This document shows positions 6,181-12,464 of a stretch of 19,254 nt of DNA, in pieces. The notes under the pieces are model-generated. The model worked only from the letters and a program-made list of their open reading frames with translations. It was not told where the DNA came from and ran no database searches. The stretch lies in NCBI GenBank assembly GCA_050731755.1, contig JBOHPP010000070.1, positions 1 through 19,254 of the forward strand, written 5' to 3'. Each line of letters opens with the position of its first letter. Positions within the stretch are counted from its first letter, which is position 1. This DNA comes from JBOHPP01 sp050731755 (GTDB lineage Bacteria; Methylomirabilota; Methylomirabilia; Rokubacteriales; CSP1-6). Made by a program: the position numbers and the translations under genes.

Positions 6181-8064
6181 ATGCGTCGGTCCGTCTTTTA
6201 CGACGCCGAATCGCCGGCCGCGGCCGCCGCGGCGTCGATGCTGGTCGACGATTTCGACGTGCGTCCGCTGGCCGTCGGCGCGCGCCCCGGCTCGACGCCG
6301 GCGGTGCTCGTCATCGACGGGGTGACCGGGGGCCCCGCTCCCGTCGAGCGCGTCCACGTCATCGCCTTGGTCGACGCCCGCGCCCGCGGCCCGTGGCCTG
6401 AGCACTGGTACGCCCTGCTCCCGTACGGCGTGGGGCCATCGATCCTCAGCCGCGCGGTGGCCAACGCCTTCGGCGAGCTGGAGGCCATCGCCGAGATCGG
6501 TCGCCTCGGTCATGAGCTGTCGGAGCTCACCGCGATCGGCATCCGGCTCTCCGCCGAGCACAACCCCGACGATCTCCTGGCGCTGATCCTGAGCACCGCC
6601 CGGGCGATCACCGAGAGTGACGCCGGCTCGCTCTACCTGGTCGAGCCGGGACCGGACGACGAGCGTCGCCTGTTCTTCGCCCTCGCCCAGAACGACAGTG
6701 TCGCCCTGCCCTTCCGCGCCGCGCGGCTGCCGCTGGACAGCGCGAGCATCGCCGGCTATGTAGCACTCACCAGCAAGACGGTGAACCTGGACGACGCCTA
6801 CGTGCTGCCGCCGGGCGCGCCGTTCCAGATCAACCGCGCCTTCGACGAGCAGACCGGGTACCGTACCCGGTCGATGCTGGTGGTGCCGATGCGGACACCG
6901 CCCGGAGAAACCATCGGCGTGCTGCAGCTCATCAATTGCAAGCCCGGGGTTCGGGGACGCCTGGCCGGCGGGGCGACCGTGGAGCGGCACGTGCGATCCT
7001 TCAGCCCCCGCTCGGAGGCGCTGGCGGAATCCCTGGCGTCGCAGGCCGCGGTGGCCGTGGACAACAACCGCCTCTACCAGAGCATCCGGCGCCTGTTCGA
7101 GGGCTTCGTGAGCGCCGCCGTCACCGCCATCGAGTCGCGCGATCCCACCACCTCCGGCCACTCCTTCCGCGTCGCCGATCTCACGACGGGGCTGGCCGAG
7201 GCCGTCGACCGCTGCTCGACCGGCCGCTATGGGACTACCCACTTCAGCGCGGACGACCTCATGGAGATCCGCTACGCGGCCTTGCTGCACGACTTCGGCA
7301 AGGTCGGCGTACGCGAGCACGTTCTGCTCAAAGCCAAGAAGCTCTACCCCGGTGAGCTGGACCGCATTCGCCAGCGCGTGGCGCTGATCAAGCGGACCCT
7401 GGAGCTACGCTGCGCGCGGTGCAAGCTGGACTACCTGCGCGGGCGGGGCCGCCGGGGCTACGAGCAGGAGGCGGCCCGGCTGGACGCCGCCGTGGCCGCG
7501 CAACTCGCCGAGGTGGACCGGGCCCTCGATCGTATCGTGACGGCCAACGAGCCCGCCGTGCTGCCCCAGGATCGTGTGGTCGAGATCAACGAGTTAGCCC
7601 GACGGGTCTTCGAGGACGACGATGGCGGTCGCTTCACTCTGGTCACGCCCGAGGAGGCGGCGATCCTGGCTATTCCCCGGGGCAACCTGACCGAGCAGGA
7701 GATCGACGAGCTCCGCTCCCACGTCGTCCACACCTGGGAGTTCCTCAGGCAGATTCCGTGGACCCGAGAGTTTCGGCGGATCCCCGAAATCGCGCGCTCG
7801 CATCACGAGAAGCTGGACGGCTCGGGCTACCCGTACGGGATGACGGGCGACCAGATCCCCGTGCAGTCGCGCATCATGACGATCGCCGACATCTACGACG
7901 CCCTGGCCGCTGGTGATCGGCCGTACAAGGAGGCGGTGCCGGTGGACCAAGCGCTCGACATCCTCGATGCCGAGCGGCGAGCCGGCGCCCTCGACAACGA
8001 CCTGTTCGACCTGTTCCTGGCCGCCCGCGTGTACGAGCGGACCCTACCCCGTCAGCACCGCTAG
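6181..8064 (+). CDS. GAF/HD-GYP domain protein, probable c-di-GMP phosphodiesterase
   Basis: This 627-residue cytoplasmic protein probably hydrolyses cyclic di-GMP. Residues 1-100 look like a degenerate receiver-type or other sensory domain. A GAF domain follows (about 125-297, with YRTRSMLVVPM and IGVLQLIN). The HD-GYP domain starts with SGHSFRVA (325-332), then LLHDFGKVGV with the HD pair at 370-371. HHEKLDGSGYP (541-551) is the GYP motif and RIMTIADIYDAL (564-575) completes it. Between HD and GYP sits an insertion of about 120 residues (390-512), rich in Arg, Glu and Ala, probably helical, carrying a CARC pair (411-414). Key metal and GYP residues are present, so activity is likely. The start is ATG 6181, from the promoter just upstream; a TTG at 6142 is in frame but lies before the -35 box. 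Given the EPS locus downstream, a link to c-di-GMP control of EPS is plausible but unproven. Confidence 0.87.
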   Translation: MRRSVFYDAESPAAAAAASMLVDDFDVRPLAVGARPGSTPAVLVIDGVTGGPAPVERVHVIALVDARARGPWPEHWYALLPYGVGPSILSRAVANAFGELEAIAEIGRLGHELSELTAIGIRLSAEHNPDDLLALILSTARAITESDAGSLYLVEPGPDDERRLFFALAQNDSVALPFRAARLPLDSASIAGYVALTSKTVNLDDAYVLPPGAPFQINRAFDEQTGYRTRSMLVVPMRTPPGETIGVLQLINCKPGVRGRLAGGATVERHVRSFSPRSEALAESLASQAAVAVDNNRLYQSIRRLFEGFVSAAVTAIESRDPTTSGHSFRVADLTTGLAEAVDRCSTGRYGTTHFSADDLMEIRYAALLHDFGKVGVREHVLLKAKKLYPGELDRIRQRVALIKRTLELRCARCKLDYLRGRGRRGYEQEAARLDAAVAAQLAEVDRALDRIVTANEPAVLPQDRVVEINELARRVFEDDDGGRFTLVTPEEAAILAIPRGNLTEQEIDELRSHVVHTWEFLRQIPWTREFRRIPEIARSHHEKLDGSGYPYGMTGDQIPVQSRIMTIADIYDALAAGDRPYKEAVPVDQALDILDAERRAGALDNDLFDLFLAARVYERTLPRQHR

Positions 8065-8139
8065 CAGCGCCCAGCCGCCGAGGGCGGCCAACGCCGCCAC
8101 CGCTCGCCCGAGCTCGCGAAGCACGTCCAGGCTCTTCAT
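8044..8139 (-). CDS. Small hydrophobic peptide (31 aa) downstream of lexA
   Basis: An ATG at 8139 opens 31 codons ending in TAG at 8044. The product has a short charged start (MKSLDVLRELGR) and then one uninterrupted hydrophobic stretch, AVAALAALGGWALLAVLTG, long enough to span a membrane. It lies 39 bp after the lexA stop on the same strand and overlaps the converging HD-GYP gene by 21 bp. A GGGAG sits about 12 nt before the ATG, rather far. The start codon lies inside a degenerate copy of the lexA palindrome (8132-8147, 12 of 16 bases). LexA-controlled single-span peptides of about 30 residues are known elsewhere (SidA in Caulobacter, TisB in E. coli), but there is no sequence similarity to rely on. 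Against it: the lexA terminator lies between them, and the ORF is short enough to arise by chance. Confidence 0.4.
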   Translation of the reverse strand: MKSLDVLRELGRAVAALAALGGWALLAVLTG

Positions 8140-8158
8140 CTGTTGAGCACTCCCGGTC

Positions 8159-8191
8159 AAAAAAAACACGCGCGGCGGTCACAGCCCGCGC
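8159..8191 (-). terminator. Intrinsic terminator of lexA
   Basis: On the minus strand GCGCGG (8191-8186) pairs with CCGCGC (8175-8170) around a 10-nt loop that contains the lexA stop codon. GTG and then eight T residues (8166-8159) follow. This is the clearest intrinsic terminator in the window. Confidence 0.7.
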
Positions 8192-8811
8192 AGAAGACCG
8201 ATGACCTTGCCCAGGATCCGCACGGTGCGCTGGCGCGGGTCGACGACGATGGGCGGCATCGTGGGGTGCTCGGGCTTGAGCACGACGCGCTCGCCGTCGC
8301 GGAGGAACCGCTTCACCGTCGCTTCGCCTTCGCTGGTCTCGGACTCGATCAGCGCGACCACGATGTCGTTGGGCTGCGCGCTGTCCTGGCGACGGACGAG
8401 GACCAAATCGCCCTCGCAGATGTGCGCCTCGACCATGCTGTCGCCCCGCACGCGCAGCGCAAAGACGTCCTCGCCGCCGCCGGGCAGCGCCGTGGGCGCC
8501 AGCGGAAGGTCGCCCTCGCGATTCTCCACGGCGAGGAGCGGACTGCCGGCGGCGATCCGGCCGAGCACCGGCACGGCCCGGTAGGTGGCCGCCGGCTCGG
8601 CCAGCGTCAGCACCCGCGAGGTGCGGCGCGCCGTCACCCGACGCTGCAGGGCGCCCTTGCGCTCCAGGGCCCGGAGGTGATCGAAGGCCGCGCGCGGCGT
8701 CACCCGGAACCGCTCACCGATCTCCCGGACCGTCGGCGGCACACCGTGGCGGGTCGAGAAGATTCGGATGAAGCCGAGCACCTCTCGCTGCCGGCCCGTC
8801 AGCTCGCGCAT
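8179..8811 (-). CDS. lexA: LexA repressor
   Basis: A 210-residue LexA, the SOS repressor that cleaves itself when RecA filaments form. The N-terminal winged helix-turn-helix spans about 1-66 (TVREIGERFRVTPRAAFDHLRALERKGAL). The cleavage site is Ala88-Gly89 in GRIAAGSPL. The catalytic dyad is Ser125 (VRGDSMVEAHICEGD) and Lys167 (ATVKRFL). Length is normal. The recognition-helix region TPRAAFDHLRAL differs from the SPNAAEEHLKAL pattern of E. coli, which fits a different operator. ATG 8811 follows AAAGGAGGAGGC. The promoter upstream has a 16-bp palindrome in its spacer, the expected place for autorepression, and an intrinsic terminator overlaps the stop codon. Identification is firm; which genes it controls is not shown here. 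Confidence 0.95.
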   Translation of the reverse strand: MRELTGRQREVLGFIRIFSTRHGVPPTVREIGERFRVTPRAAFDHLRALERKGALQRRVTARRTSRVLTLAEPAATYRAVPVLGRIAAGSPLLAVENREGDLPLAPTALPGGGEDVFALRVRGDSMVEAHICEGDLVLVRRQDSAQPNDIVVALIESETSEGEATVKRFLRDGERVVLKPEHPTMPPIVVDPRQRTVRILGKVIGLLRGL

Positions 8812-8831
8812 GCCTCCTCCTTTGCCGGGCC

Positions 8832-8861
8832 ACGATACTCAACGCCTGTTGAGGAAGTCAA
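8832..8861 (-). promoter_or_regulatory. lexA promoter with probable LexA operator in the spacer
   Basis: Minus strand: TTGACT (8861-8856), 18 bp, TATCGT (8837-8832). The spacer holds the perfect inverted repeat CTCAAC-AGGC-GTTGAG (8853-8838), so a bound dimer would cover the promoter core. The CAAC-N4-GTTG layout has the same spacing as the Gram-positive GAAC-N4-GTTC LexA box. The transcription start would be near 8825, ahead of the strong RBS. Confidence 0.75.
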
Positions 8862-8888
8862 CCAAAAAAATTTGGCCGCGCCTCTCGG

Positions 8889-9368
8889 TCAGGCCTCCTC
8901 CCAGGGTTCGCACACCGGGCATTCCACGAACCCCTGGTCTCGAGCGTCGGCCACCCGCTTGAGGTAGACCCGCTCCACCTCTGGGATCCGTGACGACCAC
9001 GCGCATTCGCGCCGGTGAAACAGCCGGGAACCGCGCTGGGCGCAGTAGGGCTCGCTCGCCTCGCCCATCGGCGTGGCCCCCCCGAGCGGCTCCGAGAACT
9101 GCGGCTCACTCTCCGACGGCAGCGGAGCGTCTCCACTGGTCGCGGGCGCGGCAGTCGACGCCGGGAACGGCGCGGACTCGGCCATCGGATCAGGATCGTT
9201 GATGTGGAGGTTGGTCTCGACCGTCGTCCGAAAGTCGTCGCTGGCCCGCCGAAACTCGCGCAGTGTGCGTCCCACCATCCGCCCGAGCTCGGGCAGCTTC
9301 GAGGGCCCGAAGACCAGGAGAGCAATCACGCCGATGACGAGCAGCTCCTGGAGGCCGATGTCGAACAT
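8889..9368 (-). CDS. tatB: Twin-arginine translocase TatA/TatB-type subunit with Cys/His-rich C-terminal module
   Basis: A 159-residue inner-membrane protein. Residues 1-45 are a standard TatA/B start: one N-terminal membrane span (ELLVIGVIALLVFGP), the hinge SKLPELGRMVGR and an amphipathic helix. The very start MFDIGLQELLVI, with Glu8, favours TatB over TatA. Residues 55-105 are a Pro/Ser/Glu linker. Residues 108-156 form an added module with YCAQ, FHRRECAW and ECPVC (Cys109, His118, Cys122, Cys150, Cys153). This resembles the small Zn-binding FHxxxC...CxxC modules seen at protein ends, related in look to the Ada metal-binding fold. Ordinary TatB proteins lack it. No tatC is in the window. 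The start is ATG 9368; no RBS is present, but TACCCT ends 6 nt before the ATG, as in the HD-GYP gene, suggesting a leaderless mRNA. Family assignment is firm, the TatB label less so. Confidence 0.8.
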   Translation of the reverse strand: MFDIGLQELLVIGVIALLVFGPSKLPELGRMVGRTLREFRRASDDFRTTVETNLHINDPDPMAESAPFPASTAAPATSGDAPLPSESEPQFSEPLGGATPMGEASEPYCAQRGSRLFHRRECAWSSRIPEVERVYLKRVADARDQGFVECPVCEPWEEA

Positions 9369-9420
9369 GGCGCTAGGGTACCACGCGCCTCGGACCTCGG
9401 CGGTCCACAGGGGAAGGATG

Positions 9421-9563
9421 TGCCCGAAGGGGGCAAGCGGATTCCGTGGGGGGCCTTCACACCACGACGGCCGGGCTCAATCCGCACGGCAACTTGCCGC
9501 GAACCGGCCCGGGCACGGGAGTTGCTCCCGCCCCCAGAGAGGGCCCGAGGGGATGAGGGCCCC
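9421..9563. other. Intergenic region with nested inverted repeats, possible structured RNA
   Basis: The 195-bp gap between tatB and the sigma-54 activator holds no ORF I can support but is full of complementary arms. GGCAAG (9432-9437) pairs with CTTGCC (9493-9498). Inside it CGGATT (9438-9443) pairs with AATCCG (9479-9484), and inside that CGTGG (9445-9449) pairs with CCACG (9462-9466). To the right are CGGGAG-TTG-CTCCCG (9516-9530) and GGGCCC arms (9541-9546, 9557-9562). The last hairpin abuts the activator stop codon and may help end that transcript. The strand of any RNA is unknown. Both neighbours are on the minus strand. Confidence 0.4.
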
Positions 9564-10610
9564 TCAGGACGCCGCGACGGCTTCCCGCGGCTCCTTCACC
9601 CGCTCAGCCCGCTCCTCGGGCGTGACGAGACCGCATTGAACGATCTTGTACAGCAGCGCCTTGTAGCTGATCTGCAGCAGCCGGGCCGCCTTGGCCCGGT
9701 TCCAGTGAACGCGGTCGAGCACCTCTTTGATCGCCACCCGCTCGGCATCGCGCGCCGCCTGGCGAGCGATGTCCTTGAGGCTGATCGTCCCCTCCGGGCT
9801 GAGGCTGGTGGCCACGGCCAGGGCGGGCGACGCGCCCGGGCGCGAGCCGTTGCTGTTCAGGCTGCCCACGATCTCCTGGTGCACCGGGCGCGCGCCGCCG
9901 AGCACGATGATCCGCTTCACGGCGTTCTCCAGCTCGCGGACGTTGCCCGGCCAGTGATACTCCATGAAGAGCCGGACGGTGTCCGGGGGAATCTCGATGC
10001 TGCGCACGTACTGGACGTTGAGCTTCCGGCGGAAGTGCTCCACCAGGATCGGAATCTCCTCCCGGCGCTCACGCAGCGGCGGGATGCGGATCTCGATCAC
10101 GTTGAGGCGGTAGTAGAGGTCCTCGCGGAACTGGTGCACCCGCATCGCCGCCTCCAGATCGCGGTTGGTGGACGCGATCAGGCGCACGTCGGTGCCGATG
10201 ATCTTCTCGCCGCCCACGCGGGAGAACTCGCCGTCCTGCAGGACGTGGAGGAGCTTGGCCTGCAGCCGCAGCGGCATTTCGCCGATCTCGTCCAGGAGCA
10301 GCGTGCCCCCGTCGGCCGCCTCGAACTTGCCGGGCTTCTGCCGGTAGGCCCCGGTGAAGGCCCCCTTCTCGTGGCCGAACAGCTCGGACTCCAGCAGCTC
10401 GCTGGGCAGTGCCGCACAGTTCACCTTGAGGAACTGCTTGGCGGCGCGCGGCGACAGCCGGTGGAGCGCTCGCCCCACGATCTCTTTGCCGACTCCGCTC
10501 TCGCCGCGAAGCAACACGGTCGTGTTGGTGGAGGCCACCTTGGCGACCAGCTCGCGCACTGGTTGCATTTTGCTGCTGACGCAGAGGCCCAGGCCGTCAC
10601 TGCTGCTCAT
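9564..10610 (-). CDS. Sigma-54-dependent transcriptional activator without receiver domain
   Basis: A 348-residue bacterial enhancer-binding protein that remodels sigma-54 RNA polymerase by ATP hydrolysis. The AAA+ domain starts almost at once: Walker A GESGVGKE (36-43), the sigma-54 contact loop GAFTGA (83-88), Walker B LLLDEIGE (104-111) and the arginine-finger region FREDLYYRLNV (161-171). A Fis-type helix-turn-helix closes it (about 296-326, WNRAKAARLLQISYKALLYKI). There is no N-terminal receiver or sensor, as in PspF. The frame is open to GTG 10646, but ATG 10610 has GGGGGAG 6 nt upstream. It has its own -24/-12 promoter and is divergent from a stand-alone receiver gene. Its recognition helix is nearly identical to that of the second activator of this locus, so the two may share binding sites. 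Confidence 0.93.
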   Translation of the reverse strand: MSSSDGLGLCVSSKMQPVRELVAKVASTNTTVLLRGESGVGKEIVGRALHRLSPRAAKQFLKVNCAALPSELLESELFGHEKGAFTGAYRQKPGKFEAADGGTLLLDEIGEMPLRLQAKLLHVLQDGEFSRVGGEKIIGTDVRLIASTNRDLEAAMRVHQFREDLYYRLNVIEIRIPPLRERREEIPILVEHFRRKLNVQYVRSIEIPPDTVRLFMEYHWPGNVRELENAVKRIIVLGGARPVHQEIVGSLNSNGSRPGASPALAVATSLSPEGTISLKDIARQAARDAERVAIKEVLDRVHWNRAKAARLLQISYKALLYKIVQCGLVTPEERAERVKEPREAVAAS

Positions 10611-10673
10611 CGGTCGCTCCCCCCGATCAAGTTCAAGCATGTTCACGGCTTGCCACGATGTATGACCGGCAGT

Positions 10674-10688
10674 GCAGGCGATGTGCCA
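10674..10688 (-). promoter_or_regulatory. Sigma-54 (-24/-12) promoter of the receiver-less activator
   Basis: Minus strand TGGCACATCGCCTGC (10688-10674) has GG and GC exactly 10 bp apart and a full TGGCAC -24 element. Transcription would start near 10662, about 50 nt before ATG 10610. A sigma-54 activator under a sigma-54 promoter implies feedback or control by the second activator. Confidence 0.65.
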
Positions 10689-10826
10689 AGGATTTGCCCA
10701 GGCGGGACCGAAACGATTACATGGACTTGTGCAGGATGATGCTGCAGCAACAGGGGAGCCCTTTTGTAGAAAATTCTCGTGCCGTTCCAGGATTTACAAG
10801 AGAACGCAGCCTGAAAGGAGACCAAC

Positions 10827-11186
10827 ATGAACATCCTGATCGTCGACGACGAGCCCCAGGTGGCCGAGATCCTGGCCCGCTCCCTGGCCCGTGAGGGGCA
10901 CCGGGCCGAGGTCGCCCACTCCGGTGAGGAGGCGTTGCGCCTGCTCGGCACGAGCGAACCCGACGCGCTGTTCCTCGACGTTTCGATGCCCGGAATGAAC
11001 GGCCTCGACGTCCTGGCCGAGGTGCGGCGCCGGCGGCCCGCGCTGCCGGTGGTCGTGATCACGGGCCGGGCCACCGAGGACGAAGTCGCCATGGTCAAGC
11101 GCCTGGGGGCCGTCGACGTGATCGCCAAACCCGCGCCGCTGACGCACTATCAGCGAGCCTTGAAGAGACTTGGCGGCCCCTCCTGA
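10827..11186 (+). CDS. Single-domain response regulator (receiver only)
   Basis: A 119-residue CheY-like receiver with no output domain. All phosphorylation residues are in place: acidic pair Asp7/Asp8 (LIVDDEP), phosphoacceptor Asp51 (FLDVSMPGMNG), Thr79 (VVITG) and Lys101 (VIAKPAP). It would be phosphorylated by a histidine kinase not encoded in this window and act through protein contacts. ATG 10827 has AAAGGAG 6 nt upstream, so the start is firm. It is divergent from the receiver-less sigma-54 activator (216 bp gap), and an outer-membrane protein gene follows almost directly. The layout looks like a receiver separated from its output domain, but a role as phosphorelay intermediate is equally possible. 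Confidence 0.92.
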   Translation: MNILIVDDEPQVAEILARSLAREGHRAEVAHSGEEALRLLGTSEPDALFLDVSMPGMNGLDVLAEVRRRRPALPVVVITGRATEDEVAMVKRLGAVDVIAKPAPLTHYQRALKRLGGPS

Positions 11187-11231
11187 CAAATGGGTATCCG
11201 GGGGGTTGGCACGTGTGGTAGAGAACAGGGC

Positions 11232-12464
11232 GTGCTTCGGGTCGCTCCGGCCCGCCGGTGGGTCGTGCTGGCCCTCGCCTGCGCCCTCGGCGCGGCCGGG
11301 TCCGCGGCCTGGGCGCAACCGTTGCCACTGCGGCGCCCGCCCGACCCGCAGGGCCTGGAGGGACCACGCCGGGCGCCCCTCACCCTGACGCCCACGCTCA
11401 CCGTCGAGTGGGAGTTCAACGACAACGTCGTCCTCAACAATGACGACAAGCGCGAGGACTTCATCACGCGCTTCACCCCCGGGATCAGCCTGGAGTGGGA
11501 GTCCCCCATTTACCGGCTGGCCGCCGCCTACAGCTTCTCGGCCGAGCTGCATGCGAAGGAGACGCATCTCAGCCGGGCGTTCGATGCCCATCGCTTCGCG
11601 CTCGACACCCTCTATCGGGTCGACCCCCAGCTCACCCTCACGCTCACCGACACCTTCGCGTTCGACACCGACACCAACCTGATCGCGCCGGAAGGCGTCG
11701 CCACCGGGCGGGACCAGGCCTACGGCAACACGCTGGCGGCCGGGGCCACCTGGACCATGACGCCTCTCACGAAGCTGCACGGCACCGCGTCGTGGAGCAT
11801 CCAGCGGTTCGATCGCGAGGACCTGTTCGATTCCGACGTGTATCGGGCCGAGCTCATCCTCGAACGCACGTTGACGACGCGGCTCACCGGCAGTGTCGGC
11901 TACGAGTTCGGGTACTTCGACATCCAGCGTGAGGAGAACGTCACGACTCACACGCCACGGATCGGCGTGACCTACCGGTTCACGGAGACGCTCACCGGCA
12001 CGCTCCGCGCCGGCCCCGCCATCCAGATCGAAGAGGACAACGACACCCGCGTCACGCCGGCGGTGACGGCCAACCTTCGCCAGCGCCGGGCCTGGGGCGC
12101 AATCGGCGTCGATTACAACCGCAGCATCGGTGTCGCCGGCGGCCTCGGCGGACCGACGGACAACCAATCGGTGGGCGTCCTCGTCCAGCTCACCACGCTC
12201 ACCAAGGGCCTGACCGTCGAGCTGGCCCCGCGCTACTTCACCACCGAGACTCCCGACGACCGCATCGACGTGCGGAGCTTCACGCTGCCGCTCACCGCCA
12301 TCTACCGCGTGAACGCCTGGCTCGCGGTGGTCGGTGCCTACAACTTCCTCCACCAGCGCTCGGACAGCCGGGTGACCGTCGTGGGGGCCGCGCTGGCCAA
12401 CGACGTCGACCAGAACCGCATCTCGGTCGGGGTGCAAGTGGGGTATCCGATCCGCTTCGACTAG
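11232..12464 (+). CDS. Outer-membrane beta-barrel protein of the EPS locus
   Basis: A protein of about 410 residues that probably sits in the outer membrane. The start region MLRVAPARRWVVLALACALG...AWAQ is a classic signal peptide with cleavage near AWA-Q. The mature part is built of alternating Thr-, Asp- and aromatic-rich beta-strands (LTLTPTLTVEWEFNDNVV, LTLTDTFAFDTDTN, VGYEFGYFDI) with no other domain, and ends in VGVQVGYPIRFD, a typical closing strand. Similar barrels lie in PEP-CTERM/exosortase-type EPS clusters, and passage or anchoring of the polymer is a guess. I prefer GTG 11232 because it gives a normal signal peptide; ATG 11190, 3 bp after the receiver gene, is in frame and would add 14 residues. 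Neither has a strong RBS. It is probably co-transcribed with the receiver gene. Confidence 0.78.
   Translation: MLRVAPARRWVVLALACALGAAGSAAWAQPLPLRRPPDPQGLEGPRRAPLTLTPTLTVEWEFNDNVVLNNDDKREDFITRFTPGISLEWESPIYRLAAAYSFSAELHAKETHLSRAFDAHRFALDTLYRVDPQLTLTLTDTFAFDTDTNLIAPEGVATGRDQAYGNTLAAGATWTMTPLTKLHGTASWSIQRFDREDLFDSDVYRAELILERTLTTRLTGSVGYEFGYFDIQREENVTTHTPRIGVTYRFTETLTGTLRAGPAIQIEEDNDTRVTPAVTANLRQRRAWGAIGVDYNRSIGVAGGLGGPTDNQSVGVLVQLTTLTKGLTVELAPRYFTTETPDDRIDVRSFTLPLTAIYRVNAWLAVVGAYNFLHQRSDSRVTVVGAALANDVDQNRISVGVQVGYPIRFD

Noticed and set aside
6124..7320. Upstream extension of the ligase frame to a 929-residue ORF
   Set aside because: It is antisense to the well-supported HD-GYP gene, has no domain, and the ligase has a strong RBS and ATG at 6123.
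9413..9500. Possible glycine or c-di-GMP-I riboswitch (CCGAAGG...GCAAGC resemblance)
   Set aside because: The flanking conserved segments of either class (the GGGAGAG/CTCTCAGG parts, or the tetraloop receptor and CGCAAAGCC) are missing.
10755..10770. Sigma-54 promoter for the stand-alone receiver gene
   Set aside because: Only a GG-N10-GT match with a poor -24 element; no other convincing promoter was seen there either.
11206..11221. Sigma-54 promoter before the barrel gene (TTGGCACG at 11206-11213)
   Set aside because: The -24 half is perfect but the -12 position reads AG instead of GC, and the implied start would fall on the start codon.
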